Source of the DNA: Candidatus Uhrbacteria bacterium
GTDB taxonomy: Bacteria; Patescibacteriota; Patescibacteriia; UBA9934
Reading direction: 5' to 3'
Assembly (NCBI GenBank): GCA_943358395.1
Contig: CALRGY010000011.1
Location: 1 to 38,241, forward strand
DNA length: 38,241 bases
In this document: piece after piece, positions 15,084 through 23,585 of the stretch
How the letters are laid out: each line of letters starts with the position of its first letter
Position numbering within the stretch: the stretch's first letter is position 1
The notes under the pieces: generated by a model
Told to the model about the DNA's origin: nothing
Seen by the model: the letters and a program-made list of their open reading frames with translations, nothing else
The model's database searches: none
Made by a program: the position numbers and the translations under genes

Positions 15084-17870
15084 CTATCCCCCATGACACT
15101 TTTTAAACTTCTTCCCACTTCCACAAAAACACGGTTCGTTCGGACGGGGTTTCTTTGAGGGCTCTGCTGCGGTGGATTGCTTTGCTACACTCGCAATGAC
15201 GGCAGATTCTTGTTTCTGTGCTGGCACGTCGATAACAGTGGTGGTGCCGGAAGATTGTTGGGATAAGAATTGGGCGGCTTGACGGATAAGGTGGGGAGCG
15301 GCTTCGAACATTGCTTTTGCTGCAACAGATTGATCGATGATTTTGAAAAGATTGTACGCAACTTCGCGACCAGTTTCTGAGCGCATGGTGTTATACAGGC
15401 GATACGATTCGCGTTTGTATTCAACAAGCGGGTCGCGCTGGGCATAGCCTTGCAGCCCAATGGTACGACGAAGATACGTCATGTCATCCAAGTGCTGCAT
15501 CCATAAGGTGTCGTTCGCGCGAAGCAAAATGTTGCGCTCAAGCGTCATCAGGTGCTTTGCATCACCAAACTTTTCGATTGCGCCACTATACGCCCGCTGA
15601 ATAGCGCCATTTACAACATCAATAACACGCGTGCGCTGATGTGCAAGCTGTTCCTTGTCGATGGACAACGTTGCAAGCTCATCAAGAATCGCAGCAGACT
15701 CAGTATCTTCCAACTTCACGATGGTACTCAAACTCTCCACAATTTCTTTTGGATCCCAATCAGCTTTTGCAACCTCGGCGTCTTCGACAAAATCTTTGGG
15801 CACATCGGCCTCCGCTTTGCTTGTATGAAAGAACACCACACGCTCAACCTCTTTCTCAATGATTGCAGCAACAAGCTCGTGCGCCTTTTCCTCGCTCTTC
15901 ATCACCTCACGACGTTCGCTGTACACGGCAGTACGATGCTTATTCAATACATCATCGTATTCCAACACATGCTTACGCGTATCAAAATGATGCCCCTCAA
16001 CACGTTGCTGCGATTTCTCGAGCGCCTTTGTGACCATCTTGCTCTCAATCGGCGTAGCATCGTCAATACCCAACTTGTCCATCATGCCTTTCACTCGATC
16101 GCTTCCGAAGATACGCATCAAATCATCATCGAGTGATACGAAAAACTGCGTGCTTCCCGGATCGCCTTGGCGGCCAGCACGCCCACGAAGCTGATTATCA
16201 ATACGACGTGATTCGTGACGCTCTGTTCCGATGACATGCAAGCCACCGAGCTTCTTCACTTCTTCTGCCACTGCAGCATCTACCGGGTTCCCACCGAGCA
16301 AAATGTCTACACCACGGCCTGCCATGTTCGTGGCAAGCGTTACCGCACCCTTGCGACCAGCCTGGGCGATAATCTCTCCTTCACGCTCGTGATTCTTTGC
16401 GTTCAATGTGTTGTGAATAATGCCCGCCGCCGTTAAAAACTTCGACAACGATTCATTCTTCTCAATAGACACCGTTCCAATAAGAACAGGCTGTCCGATG
16501 GTATTCAAACGCCTCACTTCCTCTACCACCGCCATCCACTTCCCTGTTTCATTTTTATAAATCCTGTCTGGCAAATCTTTTCTGTTCGCCGGGTGATTCG
16601 TAGGAATTGTTACGACATCAAGAGTATAAATCTTCGCAAACTCCTCTGCTTCCGTATTTGCGGTTCCCGTCATACCCGCAAGCTTTTCGTACATGCGGAA
16701 ATAATTCTGGAACGTAATCGTTGCCATGGTTTTGCTTTCGCGCTGAATCTTTACACCTTCTTTTGCTTCAATCGCCTGGTGCAAACCCTCCGAGTATCTG
16801 CGGCCTTCCATAATGCGCCCCGTAAACTCATCAACGATCTTTACCTCACCGTTTTGGACGACGTAATCACGATCCACTTTGAACAATGCGTGCGCTTTTA
16901 ATGCCTGCTCGGCATGATGCACCATTGCTAAACCCTCTTCGTAAAGATTACTCACATTGAGCAATCGCTCAAGCTTCTGTAAGCCATTCTCTGTAAATGT
17001 GCTCACTCGCATTTTTTCGTCGATATTGAAATCCTCTTTCTCTGCACACTGTGTAATAACATCCGCAAACCGATAATATAAATCTGCAGACTCTTGTGCT
17101 GGGGCAGAAATAATCAACGGCGTGCGCGCTTCGTCGATTAAAATAGAATCGACTTCGTCAACAATGGCATAGTGCAATCCGCGTTGCACCACATCTTCGG
17201 CACGGCTTGCCATGTTGTCGCGCAAGTAATCAAAACCAAACTCGTTGTTTGTACCGTACGTAATATCTGCCGCATATGCCATGGGTCGGCTCACGGGGCG
17301 CAGAGAATCCGAAGCAACGTGGAATGACGCCGTGGTTTCCGCGCCTTCTGCCGGCGCATCGACCTTAAAGTCAGCATCGTAAACGTACCCACTTTCATGT
17401 TGAATGCACCCAACCGTTAACCCAAGTGATGCAAAAACTTTACCCATCCATACCGCATCACGCTTTGCGAGATAATCGTTGACGGTAACGACGTGAACGC
17501 CCTTTCCGACAAGCGCATTCAGGTACGTTGGCGCGGTGGCCGTCAACGTCTTCCCTTCACCGGTGCGCATTTCCGCAATGGCGCCCCGATGCAGCGCAAG
17601 CCCACCCATCATCTGCACATCAAAATGCCGTTGCCCTAACACACGTCTACTCGCCTCCCGCACCACAGCAAATGCTTCATGCGTTATGGAATCGAGCACC
17701 TCGCCTTTCGCTAAACGCTCCCGAAATTCAACAGTCTTCGCCTTCAACTCATCCGCAGAAAGCGCCTTCATCACCTCCTCAAACCCCCCAATTTTCTGAA
17801 TATCTTTCTGAAAACTCTTAATCACTTTTGCGTTCGGATCCCCAAAAATCGTGGAAAATATTGATGCCAT
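15084..17870 (-). CDS. secA: Preprotein translocase ATPase SecA
   Basis: The Sec motor that pushes unfolded proteins through SecYEG at the membrane. Key blocks: MRTGEGKT near residue 105, VDEVDSILIDEARTPL, TGRIMEGRRYSEGLHQAIEA, MAGRGVDI and the RGRAGRQGDPG helicase motif. The C-terminus carries the zinc SEC-C motif (PNEPCFCGSGKKFKKCHGG). Length 928 is normal. The frame also opens with GTG at 17879, but ATG 17870 (MASIFSTIFGDP) fits the family. A weak CATACT lies 10 nt upstream. A linker of about 45 residues before SEC-C is rich in Ser/Thr/Ala and poorly conserved. The upstream interval carries the DUF559-repeat unit. Confidence 0.97.
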   Translation of the reverse strand: MASIFSTIFGDPNAKVIKSFQKDIQKIGGFEEVMKALSADELKAKTVEFRERLAKGEVLDSITHEAFAVVREASRRVLGQRHFDVQMMGGLALHRGAIAEMRTGEGKTLTATAPTYLNALVGKGVHVVTVNDYLAKRDAVWMGKVFASLGLTVGCIQHESGYVYDADFKVDAPAEGAETTASFHVASDSLRPVSRPMAYAADITYGTNNEFGFDYLRDNMASRAEDVVQRGLHYAIVDEVDSILIDEARTPLIISAPAQESADLYYRFADVITQCAEKEDFNIDEKMRVSTFTENGLQKLERLLNVSNLYEEGLAMVHHAEQALKAHALFKVDRDYVVQNGEVKIVDEFTGRIMEGRRYSEGLHQAIEAKEGVKIQRESKTMATITFQNYFRMYEKLAGMTGTANTEAEEFAKIYTLDVVTIPTNHPANRKDLPDRIYKNETGKWMAVVEEVRRLNTIGQPVLIGTVSIEKNESLSKFLTAAGIIHNTLNAKNHEREGEIIAQAGRKGAVTLATNMAGRGVDILLGGNPVDAAVAEEVKKLGGLHVIGTERHESRRIDNQLRGRAGRQGDPGSTQFFVSLDDDLMRIFGSDRVKGMMDKLGIDDATPIESKMVTKALEKSQQRVEGHHFDTRKHVLEYDDVLNKHRTAVYSERREVMKSEEKAHELVAAIIEKEVERVVFFHTSKAEADVPKDFVEDAEVAKADWDPKEIVESLSTIVKLEDTESAAILDELATLSIDKEQLAHQRTRVIDVVNGAIQRAYSGAIEKFGDAKHLMTLERNILLRANDTLWMQHLDDMTYLRRTIGLQGYAQRDPLVEYKRESYRLYNTMRSETGREVAYNLFKIIDQSVAAKAMFEAAPHLIRQAAQFLSQQSSGTTTVIDVPAQKQESAVIASVAKQSTAAEPSKKPRPNEPCFCGSGKKFKKCHGG

Positions 17871-17917
17871 AGATTGCACCAGTATGCCTGATTTGGGGGG
17901 AATTCACAAATAATCCC

Positions 17918-18307
17918 TCAAGCTCCACCCCCTCCTACTCCCCCTTGTAAAGGGGGAGAGATCGCATCCTGAATTCGGATTAAGACCCCATCGAGATTCT
18001 TCATAACCTCATCGTTCGTGAATCGAAAAACCTGAATTTCCATAGCGAGCATATATGCGTCGCGCTCTCGATCGTATGCGATAGCCAAAGAATCAGTATG
18101 GGACTCTCCGTCAACTTCGATAACCATTTGATGCATCGGAGAACAGAAATCAACAATGTATGGACCGATGCCGAATTGACGACGAAACTTTATGCCAAAG
18201 CTTCTCTTCCGTAACGCATTCCAAAGTTTCTTTTCTGCGCGCGTCATGTTCCCACGAAGCTCACGACGACGCTCCATGCTCCACCGGGGATTAAACAGTG
18301 TTGTCAT
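17918..18307 (-). CDS. DUF559 (Vsr-like) endonuclease
   Basis: 129 residues from ATG 18307 (MTTLFNPRWSMERRRELRGN). The pattern is that of DUF559/MTES_1575, a PD-(D/E)XK nuclease related to very-short-patch repair endonuclease: TRAEKKLWNALRKRSFG, FRRQFGIGPYIVDFC with D53, IEVDGESH with E64, D66 and H70, DRERDAYML, and VFRFTNDEV. The ORF ends by reading through a palindromic repeat (SPPLQGGVGGGGA). Its frame is also open upstream through a second, inverted repeat (RPPPTPPCKGGEF). It sits alone between murC and secA, cutting an otherwise tight gene row. DNA cleavage activity and mobility are inferences. Confidence 0.85.
   Translation of the reverse strand: MTTLFNPRWSMERRRELRGNMTRAEKKLWNALRKRSFGIKFRRQFGIGPYIVDFCSPMHQMVIEVDGESHTDSLAIAYDRERDAYMLAMEIQVFRFTNDEVMKNLDGVLIRIQDAISPPLQGGVGGGGA
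17926..17961. repeat. Palindromic element, 3' side of the DUF559 gene
   Basis: CACCCCCTCCTA, arms CTCCCCCTT (17938-17946) and AAGGGGGAG (17950-17958), loop GTA, then AG. It encodes the last residues of the DUF559 ORF and is inverted relative to the copy at 18321. Confidence 0.85.
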
Positions 18308-18320
18308 AATCAGTTTCAGA

Positions 18321-18361
18321 GTGAACTCTCCCCCTTTACAAGGGGGAGTCGGAGGGGGTCG
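18321..18361. repeat. Palindromic element, 5' side of the DUF559 gene and 3' end of murC
   Basis: GTGAACT, arms CTCCCCCTT (18328-18336) and AAGGGGGAG (18340-18348), loop TAC, then TCGGAGGGGGTC. On the minus strand its stem-loop supplies the murC stop codon TAA (18336-18338). Confidence 0.85.
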
Positions 18362-19649
18362 CGATAAGATTCCTCGCCACCACATCCACATCCCCTGCCC
18401 CCATCACAATAATCACGTCGCCTTCGCGAATGAGCGATCGGAGTTGCGCCTCTGCATCGGCAAGATCCTTTGCGTAATATCCTTCTTTTGGTGCGTTGTT
18501 CGACTTCATCGCCGCATCAAGAAGCGTTTTGCTGGATACTGCGGCATCGGCGTTCTCCGTTCTCCCAAGCACACCGTAGATTTCCGACAATATTACAACA
18601 TCAGCCCCACCAAACGATTGCGCGAACTCGTTGAACAGTTCCTTTGTGCGATTATGCTGGTGTGGTTCAAAGAGAAGCACAATCCGATTCTCTGAAAAAA
18701 ACTCTCTCGCACCTTCTAGTGTTCCCCGTACTGCCGTTGGGTGATGCCCATAATCCGAAATCACGGGGCACCCCTTGAATTCTCCCACGCGTTCAAATCG
18801 CCGCCAGATACCCTGAAATGATTCGAGGGACTTGAGTGCAACTGCGTCATCAATTCCATATTCACGCGCAACACTCATCGCCGCCGATGCATTCATTCGA
18901 TTAAACGCACCCGGCATCTGTAACGCCACTTCACCAATCACCGATGCATCAAACGGAATCATCGATGCCCCTTCAAGTCTCATCGAATTCGAATCTTCCC
19001 GATTGATGAACGTCTTCCCCTGTGTTTTATTCACCAACTCTTGAAACGTGGCAACAATATGATCGATATCGCGATACACATCTAAATGATCCTCTTCAAT
19101 ATTCGTTATCGCCGTCGTTTCAGGCCAGAGCTTCACCATCTTCTGCTTGTACTCATCTCCTTCGATAATAAGAATGTCACTCTTCCCAACAGCAACGTTT
19201 CCGTATTTCCATCCTGGAACGATTGATCCTACGAATACTGTTGGATCGAGTCCGGCGTCGATAAAGATCTTTCCCGTCATTGCCGTTGTGGTCGACTTTC
19301 CGTTTGTGCCGGTAATGCAAATGGTTCGATAGTCTTTGGATAATTCTCCAAGGAAGTCGAAGTGGCCCATTTGTGGAATATTTCTCGATGCCGCTTCGAC
19401 GCGCTCAACATTCTCTTCGATTGCTGCCTCCGTATATACGATGAGATCAGTATTCGATGGAATATTTTTTGCATCATGTCCGATCGAAACTGAAATGCCA
19501 AGATCGATAAGACCGTCAGTGATCATCGACTGCTTCGCATCACTTCCAGAAACCGTAACACCTTTGGCATGCAAAAACTTCATCACGCCACTGATTCCAA
19601 TTCCTCCAGCACCAATACAATGAACGTGACGGTATGATTGCAACTGCAT
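18336..19649 (-). CDS. murC: UDP-N-acetylmuramate--L-alanine ligase MurC
   Basis: Adds L-alanine to UDP-MurNAc, the first peptide step of peptidoglycan synthesis, in the cytoplasm. GAGGIGISG is at 13-21, the ATP loop TGTNGKST at 113-120, EDHLDVY mid-protein, DYGHHPTAV in the C-terminal domain and FEPHQHNRTKELF after it. At 437 residues it is slightly shorter than E. coli MurC. Its last residues PSDSPL and the stop codon come from the palindromic element, so the natural C-terminus was probably replaced by the insertion. It is followed by the DUF559 unit, and preceded by hpf with a 3-nt gap and murB before that. Confidence 0.96.
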   Translation of the reverse strand: MQLQSYRHVHCIGAGGIGISGVMKFLHAKGVTVSGSDAKQSMITDGLIDLGISVSIGHDAKNIPSNTDLIVYTEAAIEENVERVEAASRNIPQMGHFDFLGELSKDYRTICITGTNGKSTTTAMTGKIFIDAGLDPTVFVGSIVPGWKYGNVAVGKSDILIIEGDEYKQKMVKLWPETTAITNIEEDHLDVYRDIDHIVATFQELVNKTQGKTFINREDSNSMRLEGASMIPFDASVIGEVALQMPGAFNRMNASAAMSVAREYGIDDAVALKSLESFQGIWRRFERVGEFKGCPVISDYGHHPTAVRGTLEGAREFFSENRIVLLFEPHQHNRTKELFNEFAQSFGGADVVILSEIYGVLGRTENADAAVSSKTLLDAAMKSNNAPKEGYYAKDLADAEAQLRSLIREGDVIIVMGAGDVDVVARNLIATPSDSPL

Positions 19650-19652
19650 ACC

Positions 19653-19979
19653 CTATTCACCTTTTCGCGCGTCGAGCATTTTTTCCTTCTTGTCGACCAG
19701 TTGGCGCTTAATATCGTCCTTCGCTTCGTCGATTGCCGCATACACATCGTCACGCTCAACGTGTGAGCGCAAAACATCGCCAGGCAAAGACACATTCATC
19801 TCCGCAAAGAACACATCGCCCTTATGATGATGTCCGCTCGTCTTTCCAACCTCAATCGCAACATCACACGGGTCAAAGCGCTCGGTAAATCGCGAAAGAC
19901 TTTCAACTTTTTCATTGACGTATGCGCGAATCGCGTCAGTCATTTCCATGTTCGTTCCCTGCAGCTCGGTAATACGCAT
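19653..19979 (-). CDS. hpf: Ribosome hibernation-promoting factor, short form (HPF/RaiA)
   Basis: 108 residues with the S30AE fold. It binds the 30S decoding region and inactivates or dimerises ribosomes under low energy. Family pattern: AIRAYVNEKVESLSRF, VAIEVGKTSGHHHKGDVFFAEM, LRSHVERDDVYAAIDEAKD and IKRQLVDKKEK. The long-form C-terminal dimerisation domain is absent. It lies between murB (11-nt gap) and murC (3-nt gap), so its level should follow cell-wall precursor genes. Confidence 0.93.
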   Translation of the reverse strand: MRITELQGTNMEMTDAIRAYVNEKVESLSRFTERFDPCDVAIEVGKTSGHHHKGDVFFAEMNVSLPGDVLRSHVERDDVYAAIDEAKDDIKRQLVDKKEKMLDARKGE

Positions 19980-19990
19980 ACAAAAAATCG

Positions 19991-20965
19991 TTAAGAATGA
20001 AACCCTATCTGTACGACCTCCTCCTCCAATACTACACCAACTTCAGCTGTCACGTGTTTTTTAACTCTCGAAACCAACGCCACAATATCTGCGGCAGTGG
20101 CATGACCTTTATTCATCAAAAAGTTCCCATGTTGCAGCGACACCTCTGCATCACCAACAGCAACGCCTTTTAATCCAAGCTTTTCGATGATCCATCCCGC
20201 AGGAATGCGCTTACGTTCCAAAAATTCTTTTGGAACGTCGAATCGAGACTGCAAACGATCCATCTGTGTATCATCGATCCACTCAACATTCTTAAACATG
20301 CATCCCGCCGATGATGCACCAAGCGGCTGGGTTGCCTTGCGCCCCGCAAGATTTTTTTCAATCTGCGCCAATGCCTCGTCACGATCTCCGAACGTCAGCT
20401 TCAATACCGCGTCAAGAACGACATCATCATTCTCTGATTCCTTCAAAAGGCTATGCCGATATGCAAAATGAAGATCGGCATTCGATATCGTTATCACCGT
20501 ACCACGACGCAATACACGAACCGATTCCACGCTATCCTTCATTTCGCCGCCAAAACAGCCGGCATTGCCACGGACAGCTCCACCGATCGTGCCAGGCAAC
20601 GATACTGCCCATTCAAATCCTCGAAGTCCTGCCTCTGCGCTTGCGCGTGCCGCAGCAGAAGAAATCACCCCCGCTTCAACAATCACGCGATCGCCTTCGA
20701 TGCGCATCGACCGATTTGCTGCCTTAATGACCAAGCCAACAAAACCCTTATCAGCAATGAGCGTATTTGATCCACCGCCAAGAATAAAATATTCCACCGC
20801 GAAATCTTGTGCCATGTTCACCGCGTCGATCAGATCCTGCGTACTACGCGCCTCCACAAACATCGCCGCTGGCCCGCCAATACGCATATTGACGTGACGC
20901 GCCAACGCCTCGTTCTCTTTGAACTGTGCCCCGAAACGTTCTCGAAATTTGTCCGCGAGCTTCAT
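19991..20965 (-). CDS. murB: UDP-N-acetylenolpyruvoylglucosamine reductase MurB
   Basis: FAD-dependent NADPH reductase making UDP-MurNAc. FAD-binding blocks are MRIGGPAAMFVEA at 27-39, GGGSN at 63-67 and PGTIGGAVRGNAGC at 124-137. The Y169-R170 substrate pair is seen in FAYRHSLL. The segment ASSAGCMFKN (217-226) has Cys222 where the catalytic Ser of E. coli-type MurB lies, a plausible proton donor but a change worth noting. The end EVGVVLEEEVVQIG carries the expected acidic residue. Length 324. It starts 3 nt after the coiled-coil gene and is followed by hpf and murC. Confidence 0.95.
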   Translation of the reverse strand: MKLADKFRERFGAQFKENEALARHVNMRIGGPAAMFVEARSTQDLIDAVNMAQDFAVEYFILGGGSNTLIADKGFVGLVIKAANRSMRIEGDRVIVEAGVISSAAARASAEAGLRGFEWAVSLPGTIGGAVRGNAGCFGGEMKDSVESVRVLRRGTVITISNADLHFAYRHSLLKESENDDVVLDAVLKLTFGDRDEALAQIEKNLAGRKATQPLGASSAGCMFKNVEWIDDTQMDRLQSRFDVPKEFLERKRIPAGWIIEKLGLKGVAVGDAEVSLQHGNFLMNKGHATAADIVALVSRVKKHVTAEVGVVLEEEVVQIGFHS

Positions 20966-20968
20966 AAC

Positions 20969-21412
20969 TTACCGATGAACAAACATTCGCGATGATCGCT
21001 CTATTGCCTCACGATCATAATCCGCAAATTTTCGATCGATATAATCTTTGGTGGGCATTTCTGTACGAGTCCGATCAATTTTGTCTCCAAGAGTTTCCAA
21101 CGTATGTTCGACGGCATCAAATCGCTCATCAGTCGATGACGAAAGGAGATGAATAGCTTCCATCGCCTCATTGTGAAGCGTTTCAACTTTTGTCTCGAGA
21201 CTATCGAATCGCGTTTCAAGAACATCAACCTTGGTTTCAAGATTATTCACCTTCGTTTCGAGACCATCAAATCTCACTTCAAGATGATCCACTTTGACTT
21301 CAAGGTTATCAACCTTTACCCCAAGATGATCGATCTTTCCTTCAAGACCATCAACCTTTTTCCCCAATACTCCAATTGCCTCCAGGATTTCTTGCTTTTC
21401 ATTCTTCTCCAT
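20969..21412 (-). CDS. Long heptad-repeat coiled-coil protein
   Basis: 147 residues from ATG 21412 (MEKNEKQEILEAIG). Residues about 20-85 are near-perfect 7-residue repeats (LEVKVDH, LEVRFDG, LETKVNN, LETKVDV, LETRFDS, LETKVET), also visible as 21-bp DNA repeats. The C-terminus (DKIDRTRTEMPTKDYIDRKF) is helical and basic. There is no signal or membrane segment. It heads the murB-hpf-murC unit with a 3-nt gap to murB. A longer frame begins at 21430, but TGATACGAT lies between, exactly 8 nt before ATG 21412, which favours the shorter start. Function unknown. Confidence 0.75.
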   Translation of the reverse strand: MEKNEKQEILEAIGVLGKKVDGLEGKIDHLGVKVDNLEVKVDHLEVRFDGLETKVNNLETKVDVLETRFDSLETKVETLHNEAMEAIHLLSSSTDERFDAVEHTLETLGDKIDRTRTEMPTKDYIDRKFADYDREAIERSSRMFVHR

Positions 21413-21420
21413 ATGCCAAA

Positions 21421-21429
21421 ATCGTATCA
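21421..21429 (-). promoter_or_regulatory. Extended -10 (TGATACGAT) of the murB-murC unit
   Basis: TG-A-TACGAT on the minus strand, 8 nt before ATG 21412. It is divergent from the glyA promoter within an 79-bp interval. Confidence 0.55.
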
Positions 21430-21452
21430 CATTCCTGCTAAATCCTGAATTT

Positions 21453-21481
21453 TTTACACCGTACCCAAAAACGGCTATTCT
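21453..21481 (+). promoter_or_regulatory. glyA promoter
   Basis: -35 TTTACA (21453-21458), 17-nt spacer, -10 TATTCT (21476-21481), then 10 nt to the ATG. It predicts a leader of only a few nucleotides and no Shine-Dalgarno. Confidence 0.65.
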
Positions 21482-21491
21482 ATACGCATCT

Positions 21492-22739
21492 ATGAATATC
21501 CTTTCTTCCGACCCCGCCGTTGCTCATGCAATGCAGAATGAATTAGAGCGCCAGCGCAACGGGCTTGAAATGATTCCATCGGAAAACTTTGTTTCGCGAA
21601 CAGTCCTTGCTGCACTTGGCAGTGTAGCGACAAATAAATACGCAGAAGGGTACCCAGGAAAACGCTATTACGGCGGATGCGCAAATATTGATGTCATTGA
21701 GTCCTTGGCAATCGATCGTGCAAAACAATTATTTAGCGCAGAACACGTCAACGTACAGCCGCATTCCGGAGCACCAGCAAATAATGCTGTGTATGCTGCA
21801 CTTCTTTCCCCAGGCGATACTATTCTCGGAATGGATTTATCACACGGTGGACACCTCACTCACGGCCACCCCGTCACCGATGGCGCAAAACGCTACAATT
21901 TTCTGCGATACAAAACCACCGCAGATGGCGCGATTGATTACAATGAAATTGAGCATCTTGCGCGCGAACACAAACCAAAGATGATTCTTGTTGGGTACTC
22001 TGCGTATTCCCGAGAAATTGATTACGCTCGCATTGCACTCATCGCAAAAGAAGTTGGTGCATTAACCATGGCAGACATTGCACACATTGCAGGGCTTATT
22101 GCCGGAGGAGAAATGAATAATCCAGTTCCTCTCTTCGATGTTGTTACCACAACCACACACAAAACACTGCGTGGCCCACGGGGCGGCATGATTATATGCA
22201 AAGCTGTTCACGCAAAAGCGATCGATAAAATGGTATTCCCAGGCATGCAGGGCGGACCACATGAAAATGGTATCGCCGCAAAAGCGGTGGCGTTTGGTGA
22301 GGCATTGCAGCCTGATTTCAGAATCTACGCGCAGCGCATTCGTGCAAATGCAAAAGTCCTTGAGCACGAACTTCGTCAACGCAATTTCACGCTCATGTTT
22401 GGTGGAACCGATAATCACCTCCTTCTTATCGACGTCAGCAATAAAGGCGTGACCGGCGCGCAAGCAGAAGTCGCACTGGATCATGCGGGAATTACCGTCA
22501 ACAAAAACACCATTCCCAACGATCCTCGTGGACCAATGGATCCTTCCGGCATTCGGCTTGGCACACCAGCAATTACAACACGAGGATTAAACGTTGAGCA
22601 CATGCCGCTCATCGCAGAGTGGATTGATCGCGCGATTGCGCATCACAATGATCTCGATGCATTGCGCGCCATTGGTCACGAGGTTAAAACGCTCATGTCT
22701 GATTTTCCTCTGTATCCGAATCTTTCATACATCGATTAA
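21492..22739 (+). CDS. glyA: Serine hydroxymethyltransferase
   Basis: PLP enzyme converting serine and tetrahydrofolate to glycine and 5,10-methylene-THF. The active-site lysine is K224 in VVTTTTHKTLRGPRGG. Other blocks are IPSENFVSRTVLAALGS, YAEGYPGKRYYGGC, QPHSGAPANNAVY and ADIAHIAGLIAGG. Length 415 is normal. It has its own promoter and is followed 3 nt later by folD, so the pair supplies and interconverts one-carbon units for thymidylate, purine and formyl-Met synthesis. Confidence 0.97.
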   Translation: MNILSSDPAVAHAMQNELERQRNGLEMIPSENFVSRTVLAALGSVATNKYAEGYPGKRYYGGCANIDVIESLAIDRAKQLFSAEHVNVQPHSGAPANNAVYAALLSPGDTILGMDLSHGGHLTHGHPVTDGAKRYNFLRYKTTADGAIDYNEIEHLAREHKPKMILVGYSAYSREIDYARIALIAKEVGALTMADIAHIAGLIAGGEMNNPVPLFDVVTTTTHKTLRGPRGGMIICKAVHAKAIDKMVFPGMQGGPHENGIAAKAVAFGEALQPDFRIYAQRIRANAKVLEHELRQRNFTLMFGGTDNHLLLIDVSNKGVTGAQAEVALDHAGITVNKNTIPNDPRGPMDPSGIRLGTPAITTRGLNVEHMPLIAEWIDRAIAHHNDLDALRAIGHEVKTLMSDFPLYPNLSYID

Positions 22740-22742
22740 CGT

Positions 22743-23585
22743 ATGACGGAGATTCTCAACGGAAAGGTGCTCGCAAAAACCATTCATGGAAAAGCAAAGC
22801 AACGCGTGGAAGGAATGGAATTTCCTCCTGGGCTTGCGGTGATTCTTATTGGGAAAAATTCTGCATCACGGCTGTATGTAAAGCTCAAAGAAACTGCTGC
22901 ACGCGACGTGGGAATTTATGTTGAACGCCATGCGTATTCCTCCAAAGCAACCACAGAAGAAGTCGTAGAAAAAATTCACGAAATCAATGAGCGCAATGAC
23001 ATTCACGGCATTCTGGTCCAGCTCCCGCTCCCAAAACATTTTGACACCAATGCAATCATTGGAGCGATGAATCCCAATAAAGATGTTGATGGGTTTCATA
23101 TCGAGAATCGAAAAGCGCTCATAGCACACACGCCAAACATCGTTCCTCCCATCGCTCTTTCGCTCATGCGGCTTTTACAAGCAAGCCATGTGCCGCTGAA
23201 AGGAAAAACAGCTGTCATTGTTGGGAACTCCACTATTTTTGCAGAACCACTCATCGAATTACTTCGCGATGCCGGCGTTCCCGCAACATTCATTCCAAAG
23301 CACACCGAAGGGCTTGCAGCAATTACGCGCGCCGCAGATATTCTCATTGTTGCCATTGGGTCTGCTCACTGCATCACCGCAGACATGGTAAAGCCTTCCG
23401 CCGTGGTGCTCGACGTTGGTGCAAACAAACTGAACGGCGTTACCGTTGGCGACGTTGCCCCAAATGTCATCGGTCACGCCGGCTTTCTCAGCCCCGTCCC
23501 CGGCGGCGCCGGCCCATTAACCGTTGAATATCTTCTATTCAATGTGATTAAAGCGAAAGAGATTCAGGAACGAGAACGCGAATAA
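22743..23585 (+). CDS. folD: Bifunctional methylene-THF dehydrogenase/cyclohydrolase FolD
   Basis: Oxidises 5,10-methylene-THF and hydrolyses it to 10-formyl-THF. The catalytic Y45-x3-K49 (SRLYVKLKET), VQLPLPKHFD at 92-101, KDVDGFH at 113-119 and the ending PVPGGAGPLTVEYLL are present. The nucleotide loop is GNSTIFAEPL where GRSxIVGxP is usual; the Arg that helps NADP binding is Asn, so cofactor preference may differ (inference). 280 residues. The stop codon is directly followed by the stop of uvrA on the other strand, so there is no intergenic space for a terminator. Confidence 0.95.
   Translation: MTEILNGKVLAKTIHGKAKQRVEGMEFPPGLAVILIGKNSASRLYVKLKETAARDVGIYVERHAYSSKATTEEVVEKIHEINERNDIHGILVQLPLPKHFDTNAIIGAMNPNKDVDGFHIENRKALIAHTPNIVPPIALSLMRLLQASHVPLKGKTAVIVGNSTIFAEPLIELLRDAGVPATFIPKHTEGLAAITRAADILIVAIGSAHCITADMVKPSAVVLDVGANKLNGVTVGDVAPNVIGHAGFLSPVPGGAGPLTVEYLLFNVIKAKEIQERERE

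Noticed and set aside
18308-18391. Longer start for the DUF559 gene (WMWWRGILSRPPPTPPC)
   Set aside because: These codons overlap the murC end and read the palindromic repeat; ATG 18307 begins the real domain.
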